Below, piece after piece: positions 22,230-30,246 of a DNA stretch of 64,000 nucleotides. The notes under the pieces are model-generated. The model was not told the DNA's origin, did no database searches, and saw only the letters and a list, made by a program, of their open reading frames with translations. Source of the stretch: Rhizobium sp. NRK18 (GTDB lineage Bacteria > Pseudomonadota > Alphaproteobacteria > Rhizobiales > Rhizobiaceae). The translations under genes and the position numbers were made by a program. Position 1 is the stretch's first letter; each line of letters begins with the position of its first letter. The DNA lies in NCBI RefSeq assembly GCF_024385575.1, contig NZ_JANFMV010000001.1:1765681-1829680 (forward strand), in the 5' to 3' direction.

Positions 22230-23938
22230 GTGGCCGGCGGTCCGTCGATCGCGGGAACGTCGATATGATCCGGCGCAAGGCCCGACCGGGCGCGCTCGAC
22301 CATCATCCGATAGGCGCTCTCCAGATGGCGGGTGAAGCGCAACGTGTCGAAGAGCGGTGCGCGGGTCCGGTTTGTCGTCAGCCTTCGACGAAGTTCGGCC
22401 AGACGTTCGGGATTTCGATAGAGCGCCACACAGAGGTCGACGAAACCGTCATCGTCCTCGGCGACGAGATCGCCAGCAAGGTCTACGGCAGACAGAAGAC
22501 TTTCGGAGACGCGCGCGGCAAAGTGCGATCCCTTGCGTGTTGCCACCGGCAGCCCGGCCCAGAGCGCGTCGGACGTCGTCGTATGACCGTTATAGGGAAA
22601 GGTGTCGAGGCAAAGGTCTGCAGCCTGCAGTCGTGCGAGATGGTCCCCGTAGGCTGCCCAGCCGGCGAAGACGATCCGGTTTGGCGCGATGCCCGCCCTT
22701 CCGGCCGCGTCAAGGACATTCTGTCGGACGAACGGGTCCTCGACCTTCAACCACAGGAGACTGTCGCCGGTCGCCCGCAGGATCCGCATCCAGAGGTCGA
22801 ACGTTTCGGGGGTGATCTTCCGCTGTTCGCTGAAGGAGGCAAAGACGAAGCGGTCCGCCGGCAGTCCGAGTGTCGACCGGTCGGCGGCGGCTGGCAGGGG
22901 ACGGTAACGGCTGTCGTTCGGCTGGTAGCAGTCGGGCAGACGGCACAGCTTCTCGTGATAATGCGGCTTCGACGTCTCGGGCGTGACGATCCTGTCGGAG
23001 ATGACATAGTCGCAGTCGATGCCGGTGCCGGAGCCCGGAAAGCCGAGCCATGCGACCTGGATCGGCGCCAGACCCGAATTGACGAGGCCGAGGCGCGCAT
23101 CCTTGGTGTGTCCCTTCAGGTCCACCAGGATGTCGACTTCTTCCGCGCGGATCAGCCCGGCGGCGTCCTCATCGGTCAGATGGCCCACCGGCACGATCCG
23201 GCCGTAGGTCGCCCTCAGTCCGCTGTCACGTGCGACGAGCGCATCCGGCGTATGGCAGAAGAGCGTAATGTCGAATTCGGTCCGGTCATGCGCGGCCAGC
23301 ACGCCCTGCATGAGGATCATGGTTGCATGCGCGCTGGAAAAGTCGTTGGAAAGGTAACCTATCCGGATCCGGTCGCCCCAGCGATGCGGCCGGGTATGGC
23401 GGGCCGCACGGACGGCGGGATCGAACGGGTCTCCGTCCATCCGCGTGATCCGGGCATTGATCGCCTCGGCGGCGCACCAGGAAATATGGTCGAGCGGCTT
23501 TTCCAGAGCCAGCGCCGGCGGATCGCCGGCCTTCATCCGACGAAGGAGATCGGCATTGCTGGCCGCGCATTCCTCGAACAGCAGATATTCGCGCAGGCAC
23601 TTCCTGTAGATGTCCCACGTCTTCGGATCGGACGGGGTCAGTCGCATGGCGCCGCGTGCGGCCTCGATCGCCAGCGATGGCTTGCGGCAGCGGGCATAGA
23701 GGTCTGCTGCGAGGGTCAGCAGCTGCGCGCCTTTCTCCCCCATCGGACCCGCCGCGCGGCAGTACCAGTCGGCGGCTTCGGCCTTCAGGTCCTGCTTGAT
23801 GAAGGATTGCGCCAGGACGAGCGACAGCTGCGGCTCAGGCTTCGTGAGGCCGATGGCGTCCGGTGCGATCTCGCCGGTGACGCGGGCGAAATCGCCTGCC
23901 TTGTAGAAGACCAGCGCTTGATGCAAGAGAGCCGACAT
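22226..23938 (-). CDS. O-GlcNAc transferase-like glycosyltransferase with TPR-like N-terminus (copy 1)
   Basis: 570 residues from the ATG at 23938, preceded by GGAAAGGA; an in-frame extension of 14 residues lacks such a site. It has the same layout as the downstream copy: helical repeats, then RIRIGYLSNDFSSAHATMIL, LVDLKGHTKDARLGLV, YNGHTTTSDALWAGLPVAT and SHFAARVSESLL. It is the first gene of the pair and is divergent from another glycosyltransferase gene, with 160 bases between the starts. This clustering suggests a local glycosylation function for proteins or a surface polymer; the acceptor is not visible. Confidence 0.85.
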   Translation of the reverse strand: MSALLHQALVFYKAGDFARVTGEIAPDAIGLTKPEPQLSLVLAQSFIKQDLKAEAADWYCRAAGPMGEKGAQLLTLAADLYARCRKPSLAIEAARGAMRLTPSDPKTWDIYRKCLREYLLFEECAASNADLLRRMKAGDPPALALEKPLDHISWCAAEAINARITRMDGDPFDPAVRAARHTRPHRWGDRIRIGYLSNDFSSAHATMILMQGVLAAHDRTEFDITLFCHTPDALVARDSGLRATYGRIVPVGHLTDEDAAGLIRAEEVDILVDLKGHTKDARLGLVNSGLAPIQVAWLGFPGSGTGIDCDYVISDRIVTPETSKPHYHEKLCRLPDCYQPNDSRYRPLPAAADRSTLGLPADRFVFASFSEQRKITPETFDLWMRILRATGDSLLWLKVEDPFVRQNVLDAAGRAGIAPNRIVFAGWAAYGDHLARLQAADLCLDTFPYNGHTTTSDALWAGLPVATRKGSHFAARVSESLLSAVDLAGDLVAEDDDGFVDLCVALYRNPERLAELRRRLTTNRTRAPLFDTLRFTRHLESAYRMMVERARSGLAPDHIDVPAIDGPPAT

Positions 23939-24098
23939 TCCGGCGAATCCTTTCCGTTTGAGCGCGATGATAGCATTCAAGCTGGCTCAGGGCTTTTGTC
24001 CCTTCCGAGTTGACAGGACCGGCGCCACGGGAAAGGCTTCGGCGATCGGGCTGTCAATGAGTCGACGCCATGCTGGACAAGAGATCGAAGGGCCGGGG

Positions 24099-25118
24099 AT
24101 GTCGCTGCTGACCATTTGCATGCCGAGCAAGAGGAATCTTGAGGGGAGCCGTCCGTCGATCGACAGCGCCCATGCGTTTTGCAAGGCACGGGGCGCCGTG
24201 GCGGTCGTTGCCGACAATTCCGGCGATCCGGAAAAGGCGGCCTATCTGGCCACCCTGGCGCCCTTCGTCATTCGGGTGGAATCGAGCGCTCCGGATGCCA
24301 CCGCCAACTTCACATTCGCCATCGGCCAGGCGACGACACCGTTCGTGCTGCCGATGGGCGACGACGATTTTCTCTACGCGCTCGATACCGCCGAACCTTA
24401 CAATCTGGCAGAGCTTCCGGCCGACTGCATCGGCGTTCGACCGATGACGGAGGTGTTCATTCCCGGCAAGGGCACGATCCGGCGCAAGGAATATGCGATC
24501 AACGCCAGCAAGCCGGGCGCACGCATCCACGAATATCTGGGGGTTGCCGGCGGCGACAATTCCGCCTTCTACAGCATCTTCCGGCGCGAGCCGTATCTGC
24601 GGCTCTTCCAGCTCTTCGACAGCAGCCATCCGACGCGGGGCGGCTATTGCGACTGGTCGCAGGTCGAGGCGATGTTTTCCTCGGGCAAGATGGCCTACGA
24701 CCCGTCGATCCTGTTCCGCTACAATTTCCACCAGTGGAGCACGCCGGACCTGGTCAAGGAGGCGGAGAAGAAGCTCTTCGTCGATGCCGGACTCGGCGAA
24801 AACTACAAACAATATCTGGGGCTGCTTCGCTATCTCGACACCTTCATCCTGGTGGCCAGGGCGTCATCGCCGCTCGGACCGCAGCTGGCGCTGGAAACCG
24901 CAAAGGAGACGGTGACCGGCTATCTGCGCGGTTATGCAAAGCAGGTTGCGGAACATCCGGAGAGCTACGATCCCGAAGTCCGCTATCTTTGCGAATTGGC
25001 GATGAAATCTTCTGACGAGATGGAAATCTTCCAGTTCGCCCTGCTGATGGTCGAGCGCCTGAGGCCGGGGCTCAAGGACGGCTATATCCACTTCTTCCGC
25101 CAGGCGATGGTGCGCTAG
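24099..25118 (+). CDS. Glycosyltransferase, family-2-like
   Basis: 339 residues from the ATG at 24099 (MSLLTICMPSKRNLEGSR). The N-terminal half has a GT-A-like start and a DDD metal site in VLPMGDDDFLYAL, as in family-2 glycosyltransferases. The C-terminal half is helical. Longer in-frame starts upstream read as low-quality sequence overlapping the divergent promoter region. The sugar donor and acceptor are unknown. The stop is followed immediately by the start of a secreted beta-propeller gene, so the two are probably cotranscribed. Confidence 0.75.
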   Translation: MSLLTICMPSKRNLEGSRPSIDSAHAFCKARGAVAVVADNSGDPEKAAYLATLAPFVIRVESSAPDATANFTFAIGQATTPFVLPMGDDDFLYALDTAEPYNLAELPADCIGVRPMTEVFIPGKGTIRRKEYAINASKPGARIHEYLGVAGGDNSAFYSIFRREPYLRLFQLFDSSHPTRGGYCDWSQVEAMFSSGKMAYDPSILFRYNFHQWSTPDLVKEAEKKLFVDAGLGENYKQYLGLLRYLDTFILVARASSPLGPQLALETAKETVTGYLRGYAKQVAEHPESYDPEVRYLCELAMKSSDEMEIFQFALLMVERLRPGLKDGYIHFFRQAMVR

Positions 25119-26036
25119 ATGAGCAGGCGCACGGTCATCGCGCTCTGCGGCTTCCTCGGTCTCCTGACGGTCGGTGACGCCGCGCTCGCCGGGCCTGCGG
25201 ATTTCGAAACGCCGCAGCCGGTGGTGATTTCCGGCTACAGCGGCCAGGCGATGCAGCCGTTCATCTCGCGCGACGGCAAATATCTGTTCTTCAACGACCG
25301 CAACCGGCCGGGCGACGGGACGGACATCTATTTCGCCACCAAGGTCGACGACACGCATTTCACTTTCGTCGGAGCCCTGAAAGGCCTGAATTCAACGGCA
25401 GTCGATGATTCCGCGTCGATGGACAAGGACGGCAACATCTACTTCATCTCGCCGCGCGACTATCAGCGCTCAGAGGATACGCTCTGGCAGGGCAAGTTCG
25501 CCGACGAGGCCGTGACCGATGTGGCGCATGTCCGGGGCGACGCGCAGAAGCGGCAGCCGCAATGGATCAACATAGACGACGAGATCAGTGCCGACGGCAA
25601 GACCCTCTATTTCACCGAAAATCATCTGGGGCTGATCGACCGCAAGCTCGAGAGTTCCGATATCCTGCTCGCCGATCGGCAGGGTGACGGCAGTTTCAAG
25701 CGCCCCAAGCGGGTCGATGACCTGTTCAAGAACATCAATACTGGCCGGTTTGAATATGCGCCGAGTACGTCGGCGGACGAGCTAACGCTCTATTTCACCC
25801 GCGCCGACCGCAAGGCGCGGGAGACCGGAATCGGCCAGGAATTCGCGATCTATGTCGCCACCCGCTCGTCGACGTCCGATCGCTTCGGCAAGCCGGAGCG
25901 TATCGCGGCGATCGAAGGCTATGTCGAAGCACCGAGCGTCGCGCCGGATGGCTGCGCGCTCTACTTCCACAAGCAGGTCGCGGGTGTGTTCCGGATCTTC
26001 CGGGCGAAAGCCGCCGACTGCAAGTCGTCAGAGTGA
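25119..26036 (+). CDS. Secreted beta-propeller (PD40/TolB-like) protein
   Basis: 305 residues with a signal peptide (VIALCGFLGLLTVGDAALA). The mature part has repeats of the WD40-like PD40 type, each with a DG-x-YLFF-like strand: ISRDGKYLFFNDRN, MDKDGNIYFISPRD, ISADGKTLYFTENH, SADELTLYFTRAD and VAPDGCALYFHKQ. This implies a periplasmic or extracellular beta-propeller, normally a binding scaffold. Two cysteines near the end may pair. It starts directly after the stop of the glycosyltransferase gene. Confidence 0.75.
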   Translation: MSRRTVIALCGFLGLLTVGDAALAGPADFETPQPVVISGYSGQAMQPFISRDGKYLFFNDRNRPGDGTDIYFATKVDDTHFTFVGALKGLNSTAVDDSASMDKDGNIYFISPRDYQRSEDTLWQGKFADEAVTDVAHVRGDAQKRQPQWINIDDEISADGKTLYFTENHLGLIDRKLESSDILLADRQGDGSFKRPKRVDDLFKNINTGRFEYAPSTSADELTLYFTRADRKARETGIGQEFAIYVATRSSTSDRFGKPERIAAIEGYVEAPSVAPDGCALYFHKQVAGVFRIFRAKAADCKSSE

Positions 26037-26058
26037 GCCGGCGGATATTGGTCGGGTC

Positions 26059-27066
26059 TCAGCCGCGACGGCGCTTGCGTTCACGCGACGGCGCGCTGTC
26101 ATCGGCCGTCTTGTTGCGCAGCGGGCCGATCTTCTCGACGATGGTGTCGATTGTCGGGCGCGGGCCGGGCGTATGGGCGTCGAGCGCCTGGCGCATGGCG
26201 GCGAGGTGGTTGCAGGTGGTGCCGCAGCAGCCGCCGATGATCTTGGCGCCGGCATCGACGGCCAGATGAGCGTATTCAGCCATCAGCGGCGGCGTGCCGG
26301 AATAGTGGATTTCGGTGCCGCGGAATTCCGGGATGCCGCAATTGCCCTTGACGACGACGACCGCATTCGGATCGGCCTCCGTCATGTCGAGAAGGCTCGC
26401 GAGAATGTCCGATGCGCCGACGCCGCAATTGGCCCCGACCGCCGTCGGGCCGTCGCCGATATCGGCTGCAACGCCGTGGATGTCGCGTGGCGCAAGGCCC
26501 ATCATCGTCTTGCCGGCCGTATCGAAGGAGCCGGTGTAGACGTATGGCATGCCCGTCTTTACGGCGGCCTCCGCCGCAGCGCGAATTTCTTCGGGAGACG
26601 ACATGGTCTCGATCCAGAGGATGTCGACGCCACCTTCCTTGAGGCCCGCCATCTGTTCTGCAAACGAGGTGACGGCTTCATCGAAGGTCAGAGCACCAAG
26701 CGGCTGCAGGAGTTCGCCGGTCGGTCCGACGGAACCGGCAACGATGACCTTGCGCGGCGCCTTGCTGGCGACGGCACGGGCAATTTCCGCAGCCTTCCTG
26801 TTCAGTTCGTGGACGCGGTCCTGTGCGTGATGCAGCTTCAGCCGCTGACGCGTGCCGCCGAAGGAATTGGTGAGAATGATATCGGCGCCGGCGTCGACGA
26901 AGTCCTGGTGCAGCTTGGTGATCTTTTCCGGCTGCGCCTCGTTCCACAGTTCGGGCGCTTCCCCCGATTCCAGGCCCATGGCGAACAGGCTGGTGCCGGT
27001 GGCGCCGTCGGCGAGCAGAATGCCCTTTTCGGCGAGAAGGTCCTGAAGCGGGTTGGGTGCGGTCAT
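26059..27066 (-). CDS. bmt: Betaine-homocysteine S-methyltransferase
   Basis: 335 residues. It has the zinc/homocysteine-binding fold: LLADGATGTSLFAMGLESG at the start, NSFGGTRQRL, VIVAGSVGPTGELL, GANCGVGASDIL, then the zinc-ligand cysteines of the pair in IIGGCCGTTCNHL. The betaine-type function is supported by similarity to the rhizobial Bmt that uses glycine betaine to methylate homocysteine, and by the surrounding betaine-related genes. The C-terminus ends in an Arg/Lys-rich stretch (SRERKRRRG). A promoter with an overlapping palindromic operator lies just upstream. It is a cobalamin-independent way to use one methyl group of betaine. Confidence 0.88.
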   Translation of the reverse strand: MTAPNPLQDLLAEKGILLADGATGTSLFAMGLESGEAPELWNEAQPEKITKLHQDFVDAGADIILTNSFGGTRQRLKLHHAQDRVHELNRKAAEIARAVASKAPRKVIVAGSVGPTGELLQPLGALTFDEAVTSFAEQMAGLKEGGVDILWIETMSSPEEIRAAAEAAVKTGMPYVYTGSFDTAGKTMMGLAPRDIHGVAADIGDGPTAVGANCGVGASDILASLLDMTEADPNAVVVVKGNCGIPEFRGTEIHYSGTPPLMAEYAHLAVDAGAKIIGGCCGTTCNHLAAMRQALDAHTPGPRPTIDTIVEKIGPLRNKTADDSAPSRERKRRRG

Positions 27067-27095
27067 GATCTGTCCTCGAATATCGTTTGAAAGAG

Positions 27096-27124
27096 GATAT
27101 AAAGATTTCTTTATATGATTGCAA
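27096..27124 (-). promoter_or_regulatory. Probable bmt promoter (-35 TTGCAA, -10 TATATC)
   Basis: On the minus strand TTGCAA (27119-27124) and TATATC (27096-27101) are separated by exactly 17 bases, and the -10 lies about 30 bases before the bmt start at 27066. The 20-bp palindrome at 27097-27116 fills the spacer and the -10. Confidence 0.6.
27097..27116. promoter_or_regulatory. Palindromic operator in the bmt promoter
   Basis: ATATAAAGA-TT-TCTTTATAT is a perfect 9-bp inverted repeat. It resembles, as I remember it, the inverted repeat proposed for ArsR-type regulators of methionine genes that sense S-adenosylhomocysteine; that identification is tentative. Its position over the promoter fits repression. 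Confidence 0.6.
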
Positions 27125-27174
27125 CGGTGGATGCGCGCGCGGCTGTCGCATTTGCGACCCGGTGCCGGTGTGGC

Positions 27175-27939
27175 TCAAGCATCATGCGACGCCACGGTGC
27201 TTGGCGCATGGCCGAAGACCCGCGAAAAGGCGCGGGAGAAGCCTGCCGCGCTTGAAAATCCGACCTTGCCGGCTGCAACCTTCACCGTATGTCCTTCGAC
27301 CAGAGCCACACGCCCGAGCGTCAATCGCCATTGGGTGAGATAGGCCAGCGGCGGTTGTCCGACGGTTTGGGTGAAGGTCCGGATGAAGCGGCTTCGGCTC
27401 ATTCCGGCAATCTCCGATAGGCTGCCGATCGTCCATGGATGTCCGGGATCATCATGCATGGCGACAAGGCAGGGGTTAAGATCCTTATGCGCAAGCCCGG
27501 CCATCAAGCCGGCATTGACCGTGCCATTGGCGATCGCCCGCCGGATCGCGTGCACGACGACAATCTCGCTGAGGCGCGTTTCGATGAAGCCGCCGCCACA
27601 CCTCGATACGGTGAGTTCGGACATCAGCATGCGCGACAGGACATCGAGTTCCGGCTCGTCGGCCAGATCGAAAGCGATTTCGGGCGGGAGGGCACCGACC
27701 AGCGGGTTTTGACTGCCGCCAAAGCTGAGACTTGCCGCTGCCAGAACCGTCATGCCGTCGCACCGTCCACCGGCGCGGGGGCGGTAGATGAGGCGTGTCG
27801 GCCGATCTCCGCCATCGGCGCCGAGGACCAGAAGGTTTGCCGAATCGGGATGAGGGCAGGGATGGGCCTCGAGCGGGAAGGCGCGCAGGAACGCGAACAG
27901 GCGGTCATGCTTTCTTTGTGCTTTGGAATTTTCAGTCAT
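27175..27939 (-). CDS. AraC-family transcriptional regulator with cupin-like sensor
   Basis: 254 residues from the ATG at 27939. The C-terminal 100 residues carry the AraC helix-turn-helix pair (IGSLSEIAGMSRSRFIRTFTQTVGQPPLAYL and, shortened here, VGFSSAAGFSRAFSRVFG). The N-terminal part is a cupin-like sensor with segments such as GGGFIETRLSEIVVVHAIRRAI. The gene is divergent from a methyltransferase gene across 69 bases, which is probably its target. Its effector is unknown. A longer in-frame extension upstream runs through the methyltransferase gene and is not real. Confidence 0.82.
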   Translation of the reverse strand: MTENSKAQRKHDRLFAFLRAFPLEAHPCPHPDSANLLVLGADGGDRPTRLIYRPRAGGRCDGMTVLAAASLSFGGSQNPLVGALPPEIAFDLADEPELDVLSRMLMSELTVSRCGGGFIETRLSEIVVVHAIRRAIANGTVNAGLMAGLAHKDLNPCLVAMHDDPGHPWTIGSLSEIAGMSRSRFIRTFTQTVGQPPLAYLTQWRLTLGRVALVEGHTVKVAAGKVGFSSAAGFSRAFSRVFGHAPSTVASHDA

Positions 27940-28008
27940 GAGATTCCCGAAATGTGGTTCCGCACGTTCGTTATCATGCTCCGCAGACAAAATGGAAAGG
28001 GTTGGGAC

Positions 28009-28713
28009 ATGACATCGTCCTCGCATGCAAAGTTTGATGAGGGCCGGGCAGGTGAGTACGCGCAGCAGGCGCGCATTGCCCTTGCCGGCTATGATGCCTG
28101 CCACGAGCTTTGCGCGTGCATCCTTTCCGCCGCGCTCGACGGTCGGCGTGACGCGTCCATCCTCGTCGTCGGCGCCGGCGGGACGGCGGGCGAGATCATC
28201 ACGACGGCCACGCTCGAGCAGAGCTGGACGTTCGTTGCGGTCGATCCATCGGAGCCGATGCTTAATCTCGCCAGGTCGCGGATCGAGGCGGACGGGCTTG
28301 AGGGACGGGTGCGGTTCGTCAACGGCGATCTGGCGACCTTGCCGCGCGAGCCGGCCTTTGACGGGGCCCTGATGATCGGTGTCCTGCATCATATCGCCGT
28401 CGACATGGAAAAGGCGGCGCTGTTGCGCGAGACGGGGGCGCGGCTCAAAGCCGGCGGATCGCTGATCCTCGCGGGCAACTATCGTCCGTACGCTTCGGAG
28501 CCCCTGCTTGGCGCAGCCTGGGGTCGGCGATGGCAGCTGTTTGGGGCCGCAGGGGAGGAGGCGGACGCCAAGCTTGCCACCATCATGTCCGGCGCGGTCC
28601 CACCGCGATCCGAGCAGCATGTTGCGGATTTGCTGGATGCCGCCGGCTTCGACGCACCGCTCAAATTCTTCTCAAGTCTCTTCTGGGGGGCGTGGCACGC
28701 GCGGCGACGATAG
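28009..28713 (+). CDS. SAM-dependent methyltransferase (class I)
   Basis: 234 residues from the ATG at 28009, which follows the purine-rich GGAAAGGGTTGGG. Class I features: motif I in ILVVGAGGTAGEI, the acidic residue in FVAVDPSEPML, then FVNGDLATLP, and ALMIGVLHHI. It transfers a methyl group from SAM to an unknown small molecule or protein. It is divergent from an AraC regulator and probably under its control. An in-frame start at 27976 is possible but less well supported. Confidence 0.8.
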   Translation: MTSSSHAKFDEGRAGEYAQQARIALAGYDACHELCACILSAALDGRRDASILVVGAGGTAGEIITTATLEQSWTFVAVDPSEPMLNLARSRIEADGLEGRVRFVNGDLATLPREPAFDGALMIGVLHHIAVDMEKAALLRETGARLKAGGSLILAGNYRPYASEPLLGAAWGRRWQLFGAAGEEADAKLATIMSGAVPPRSEQHVADLLDAAGFDAPLKFFSSLFWGAWHARRR

Positions 28714-28799
28714 CCGCACCGCAATCGCGACGGTGCGTCGACTTGCGGGGTTTCGGATCCGGTCTCGGCCGATCTGACCGGCACGCCTTTATGCGACTG

Positions 28800-28920
28800 C
28801 CATGATCGCGGGTGATAACGGTTGCGGCATAGGCTCCCATGCTGGGCGTTTGGCGGAGTTTGCCCTTGCGGGAGTGGGGGCAGGGCCGCTAAACCACGCG
28901 GCAGCCATACCCTTTCGGCC
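28800..28920 (+). ncRNA. Possible structured RNA or leader upstream of serA
   Basis: The 253-base gap 28714-28966 before serA holds a GC-rich stretch that could fold into a long rod: GGGT pairs with ACCC at the base, then TGCGGC with GCCGCT, GCTCCC with GGGAGT, and GGGC with GCCC, with a large asymmetric internal loop. Such a rod with a bubble recalls 6S RNA, but no sequence consensus was recognised. A 48-codon frame also runs through it (starting MIAGDNGCGIGSHAG), which could be chance. Confidence 0.25.
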
Positions 28921-28966
28921 CCATGCGACCTTAGCGTCGCCCCATTGACGAACTGAAAGCAGTCTG

Positions 28967-30205
28967 ATGACCCGGCATCTCTCACTTTCCCGCGACCGCA
29001 TTTCCGTCCTTCTGCTCGAAGGCATCAGCCAGAGCGCCGTCGATTATTTCCGCTCCTCCGGCTACACCAATCTGACGCATCTGCCGAAGGCGCTGGACGA
29101 CAGCGAGCTGAAGGAACTGATTTCCGAGGCGCACATGATCGGCATCCGATCGCGCACCCAGCTGACCGAAGAGGTCTATCATGCCGCCAAGAAGCTGATC
29201 GCCGTCGGCTGTTTCTCGGTCGGGACGAACCAGGTTGACCTCGAAGCCGCCCGCAAACGCGGCATTCCGGTGTTCAACGCGCCCTATTCGAACACCCGCT
29301 CGGTGGCGGAACTGGTGATCGGCGAGATCATCATGCTCGCCCGGCGCATCTATTCGCGCTCCGTCTCTGCCCATGACGGCGGCTGGGACAAGTCCGCGGT
29401 CGGCAGCCATGAGGTGCGAGGCAAGACGCTCGGTATCGTCGGCTACGGGAACATCGGATCGCAGCTCAGCGTTCTCGCCGAAAGCATGGGCATGAACGTG
29501 CGCTACTTCGACCTTTCCGACAAGCTGCGCCACGGCAACACGGAATCGATGGCTTCGCTCGGCGAGCTCATGGAAATCTCCGACTTCGTGACGATGCACG
29601 TGCCGGAAACGCCTTCGACGCAGAACATGATCGGCGAAGCGGAACTGCGTCGGATGAAGAAGGGCGGCATCTTCATCAACAATTCGCGCGGCACGGTGGT
29701 CGACCTCGACGCGCTGGCAAGGGTGCTGAAGGACGGACATCTGGCCGGTGCCGCCGTCGACGTCTTCCCGAAGGAGCCGGCGTCAAACAAGGAGCGGTTC
29801 GTCACCCCGTTGCAGGGGCTGGAGAATGTCATTCTCACCCCGCATATCGGCGGCTCGACGGAAGAGGCGCAGGAACGCATCGGCGGCGAGGTGTCGCGCA
29901 AGCTGGTGGAATATTCAGACGTTGGCTCGACGCTCGGCGCGGTCAATTTCCCGCAGGTGCAGCTGGCGCCGCATCCGAACGGCACGCGCTTCATTCACGT
30001 GCACCAGAACCGGCCGGGCATGCTCAACAGCCTCAACACCATCTTCTCGTCGCGCGGCGTCAACATCTCCGGCGAGTTCCTGCAGACTCATGGCGATACC
30101 GGCTATGTGGTGATCGAGGCCGATGATGTCGGTAGCCAGGCGGACGAGATCCTCGATGCGCTGCGCGAGATCCCCGGCACCATCCGCACGCGCCTGCTGT
30201 ACTGA
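28967..30205 (+). CDS. serA: D-3-phosphoglycerate dehydrogenase with ACT domain
   Basis: 412 residues, the length and layout of the Escherichia coli SerA type. The substrate domain is followed by the NAD-binding Rossmann motif LGIVGYGNIGSQLSVLAESM, the catalytic region with NNSRGTVVDLDALA and LTPHIGGSTEEAQERIG, and a C-terminal ACT domain (HVHQNRPGMLNSLNTIF and GYVVIEAD). The ACT domain usually binds serine and gives feedback inhibition. It catalyses the first step of serine synthesis in the cytoplasm. In this region it may link serine and glycine to the folate one-carbon pool. A hairpin follows it and overlaps the end of the convergent transporter operon. Confidence 0.93.
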   Translation: MTRHLSLSRDRISVLLLEGISQSAVDYFRSSGYTNLTHLPKALDDSELKELISEAHMIGIRSRTQLTEEVYHAAKKLIAVGCFSVGTNQVDLEAARKRGIPVFNAPYSNTRSVAELVIGEIIMLARRIYSRSVSAHDGGWDKSAVGSHEVRGKTLGIVGYGNIGSQLSVLAESMGMNVRYFDLSDKLRHGNTESMASLGELMEISDFVTMHVPETPSTQNMIGEAELRRMKKGGIFINNSRGTVVDLDALARVLKDGHLAGAAVDVFPKEPASNKERFVTPLQGLENVILTPHIGGSTEEAQERIGGEVSRKLVEYSDVGSTLGAVNFPQVQLAPHPNGTRFIHVHQNRPGMLNSLNTIFSSRGVNISGEFLQTHGDTGYVVIEADDVGSQADEILDALREIPGTIRTRLLY

Positions 30206-30217
30206 GGAGCCGATGGA

Positions 30218-30246
30218 AGGCGGCCCTGCCTTTCAGCGGGCCGCCT
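30218..30246. terminator. Hairpin between convergent serA and the ABC transporter operon
   Basis: AGGCGGCCC (30218-30226) and GGGCCGCCT (30238-30246) form a perfect 9-bp stem with an 11-base loop. It overlaps the last codons of the transporter ATPase gene. It lacks a long T run but could act in both directions. Confidence 0.6.

Noticed and set aside
22265..24013. A 582-codon open frame on the plus strand opposite the OGT-like gene
   Set aside because: It is antisense to a gene with clear family motifs, has no motifs of its own, and long antisense frames are common at this GC content.
28789..29025. Minus-strand open frame across the serA start
   Set aside because: Overlaps the certain start of serA, has no ribosome binding site and no motif; probably the complement of the GC-rich leader.
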